Assembly: GCA_011391755.1 (NCBI GenBank)
Contig: JAABPZ010000121.1
Span: forward strand, 1 to 5,343
From: Methanothrix sp.
Lineage (GTDB): Archaea; Halobacteriota; Methanosarcinia; Methanotrichales; Methanotrichaceae
Reading direction: 5' to 3'
DNA: 5,343 nucleotides
In this document: in pieces, positions 4,702 through 5,343 of the stretch
How positions within the stretch are numbered: position 1 is the stretch's first letter
Layout of the letters: the number at the start of each line of letters is the position of its first letter
The notes under the pieces: model-generated
The model's input: only the letters and a program-made list of their open reading frames with translations
Told to the model about the DNA's origin: nothing
The model's database searches: none
Program-made: the position numbers and the translations under genes

Positions 4702-5343
4702 ATGGAAAGTGATGTCCTGGCGGCTTTGCGCCAAGAGCTGCTGCAAAATATTGACGAGAAGACTCGCGAGAGCGCTCAGCGCTTCTTCAAGGAAGAGGTC
4801 AAGTTCTACGGCGTGAAGAGCGCCCTGGTCAAGAAAATCGGCACAAAATATTTCCGGGAAATAAAAGATCGAGACAAAATGGAGATCTTCTCTCTATGCG
4901 AAGATCTCCTGCAGGCAAACTTTAATGAGGAGGCCTTCATCGCTTTTGAATGGTCCTACTCTCTGCACAGTCAGTTCGTTGCTGAAGATTTTGCCGTATT
5001 TGAGAGATGGGTGGATCTGTACGTGGACAACTGGGCCAAGTGCGACACGCTTTGCAACCACACCATTGGCAGCTTCGTGGAGATGTATCCCGAATTTATC
5101 AGTAACCTGGCGGTCTGGGCACGCGCTGAGAATCGCTGGCTTCGGCGCGCCTCGGCTGTGACCCTGATTTTGCCTGCCCGGAAGGGTGCATTTTTAGAGA
5201 AGGCTTTCGAGATATCCGACATCCTCCTCACGGACAAAGACGACATGGTGCAGAAGGGCTACGGCTGGCTGCTCAAGGAAGCGAGCAAAAAGCACCAGGC
5301 GGAGGTCTTCGACTATGTGATGAAGTGGAAGGCAAAGATGCCG
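4702..5343 (+). CDS. DNA alkylation repair protein, AlkD-like (3' end outside window)
   Basis: The first 214 codons of an AlkD/DUF-type HEAT-like repeat DNA glycosylase; the frame is open to the window edge. The family excises alkylated, positively charged purines such as 3-methyl- and 7-methyl-adducts from DNA without base flipping. The protein is helical throughout, with a conserved block VDNWAKCDTLCNHTIG (108-123) and WLRRASAVTLILPARKG (146-162), then DMVQKGYGWLLKEASK (181-196). Trp111, Asp115, Arg148/149 and Trp189 fall where Bacillus cereus AlkD has Trp109, Asp113, Arg148 and Trp187, so the active-site set appears intact. AlkD is about 237 aa, so roughly 20-30 residues are missing here. 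The start is ATG 4702 with no Shine-Dalgarno site, consistent with a leaderless transcript. It is transcribed away from the conserved unknown gene. Confidence 0.92.
   Translation, partial: MESDVLAALRQELLQNIDEKTRESAQRFFKEEVKFYGVKSALVKKIGTKYFREIKDRDKMEIFSLCEDLLQANFNEEAFIAFEWSYSLHSQFVAEDFAVFERWVDLYVDNWAKCDTLCNHTIGSFVEMYPEFISNLAVWARAENRWLRRASAVTLILPARKGAFLEKAFEISDILLTDKDDMVQKGYGWLLKEASKKHQAEVFDYVMKWKAKMP

Noticed and set aside
4245..4712. 155-codon plus-strand frame running into the AlkD start
   Set aside because: It is antisense to the conserved 254-aa gene and covers the divergent promoter; its composition is shadow-like and the AlkD frame is clearly the real plus-strand gene there.
1..5343. 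CRISPR arrays, tRNA/rRNA genes, IS elements or direct-repeat attachment sites
   Set aside because: No regularly spaced repeats, cloverleaf-like segments, transposase motifs or flanking direct repeats were seen on reading both strands.

Overview
This window most likely comes from a methanogenic archaeon, with Methanothrix/Methanosarcinales as the best guess. The grounds are the NosD/CASH-type secreted beta-helix protein with an archaeal-style N-terminal repeat, a zinc-ribbon plus winged-helix family that I associate with methanogens and anaerobic bacteria, TATA-like boxes in front of genes, a gene that appears leaderless, and frequent AGG and ATA codons at moderate-to-high G+C. No rRNA, tRNA, CRISPR array or intact mobile element is visible, so the assignment rests on gene content and style only.

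Left third, minus strand. Read right to left, this holds an AhpD-like carboxymuconolactone decarboxylase (CMD) domain protein (1731-1426), a zinc-ribbon/winged-helix protein (1389-1012) and a MerR-family regulator with a GyrI-like ligand-binding domain (849-16). The first two are about 36 bp apart, carry the same GAGGT ribosome-binding site and are probably co-transcribed. The 162 bp before the MerR gene hold a palindromic TATA-like box and two overlapping small reading frames of uncertain status.

Middle, plus strand. A 265-bp AT-rich divergent spacer is followed by a tight three-gene run: a secreted beta-helix protein (1997-2704), a GNAT acetyltransferase of the phosphinothricin/methionine-sulfoximine type (2724-3215) and an unrecognised 215-aa protein (3222-3869). 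Gaps of 19 and 6 bp suggest one operon. No common pathway is evident.

Right third. A conserved protein of unknown function on the minus strand (4655-3891) converges on the 215-aa gene and diverges from an AlkD-like DNA alkylation repair gene on the plus strand (4702 onward, running off the window). The 46-bp divergent spacer has a single AT-rich box placed so that it could serve both genes. The AlkD-like gene would then be leaderless.

Overall this looks like ordinary chromosomal accessory content: small-molecule sensing, thiol redox, acetylation and alkylation repair. I do not see a convincing new multi-gene system. The most checkable oddities are the small ORFs before the MerR gene, the shared divergent promoter, a possible gene remnant at 1750-1941, and the two unrecognised proteins.
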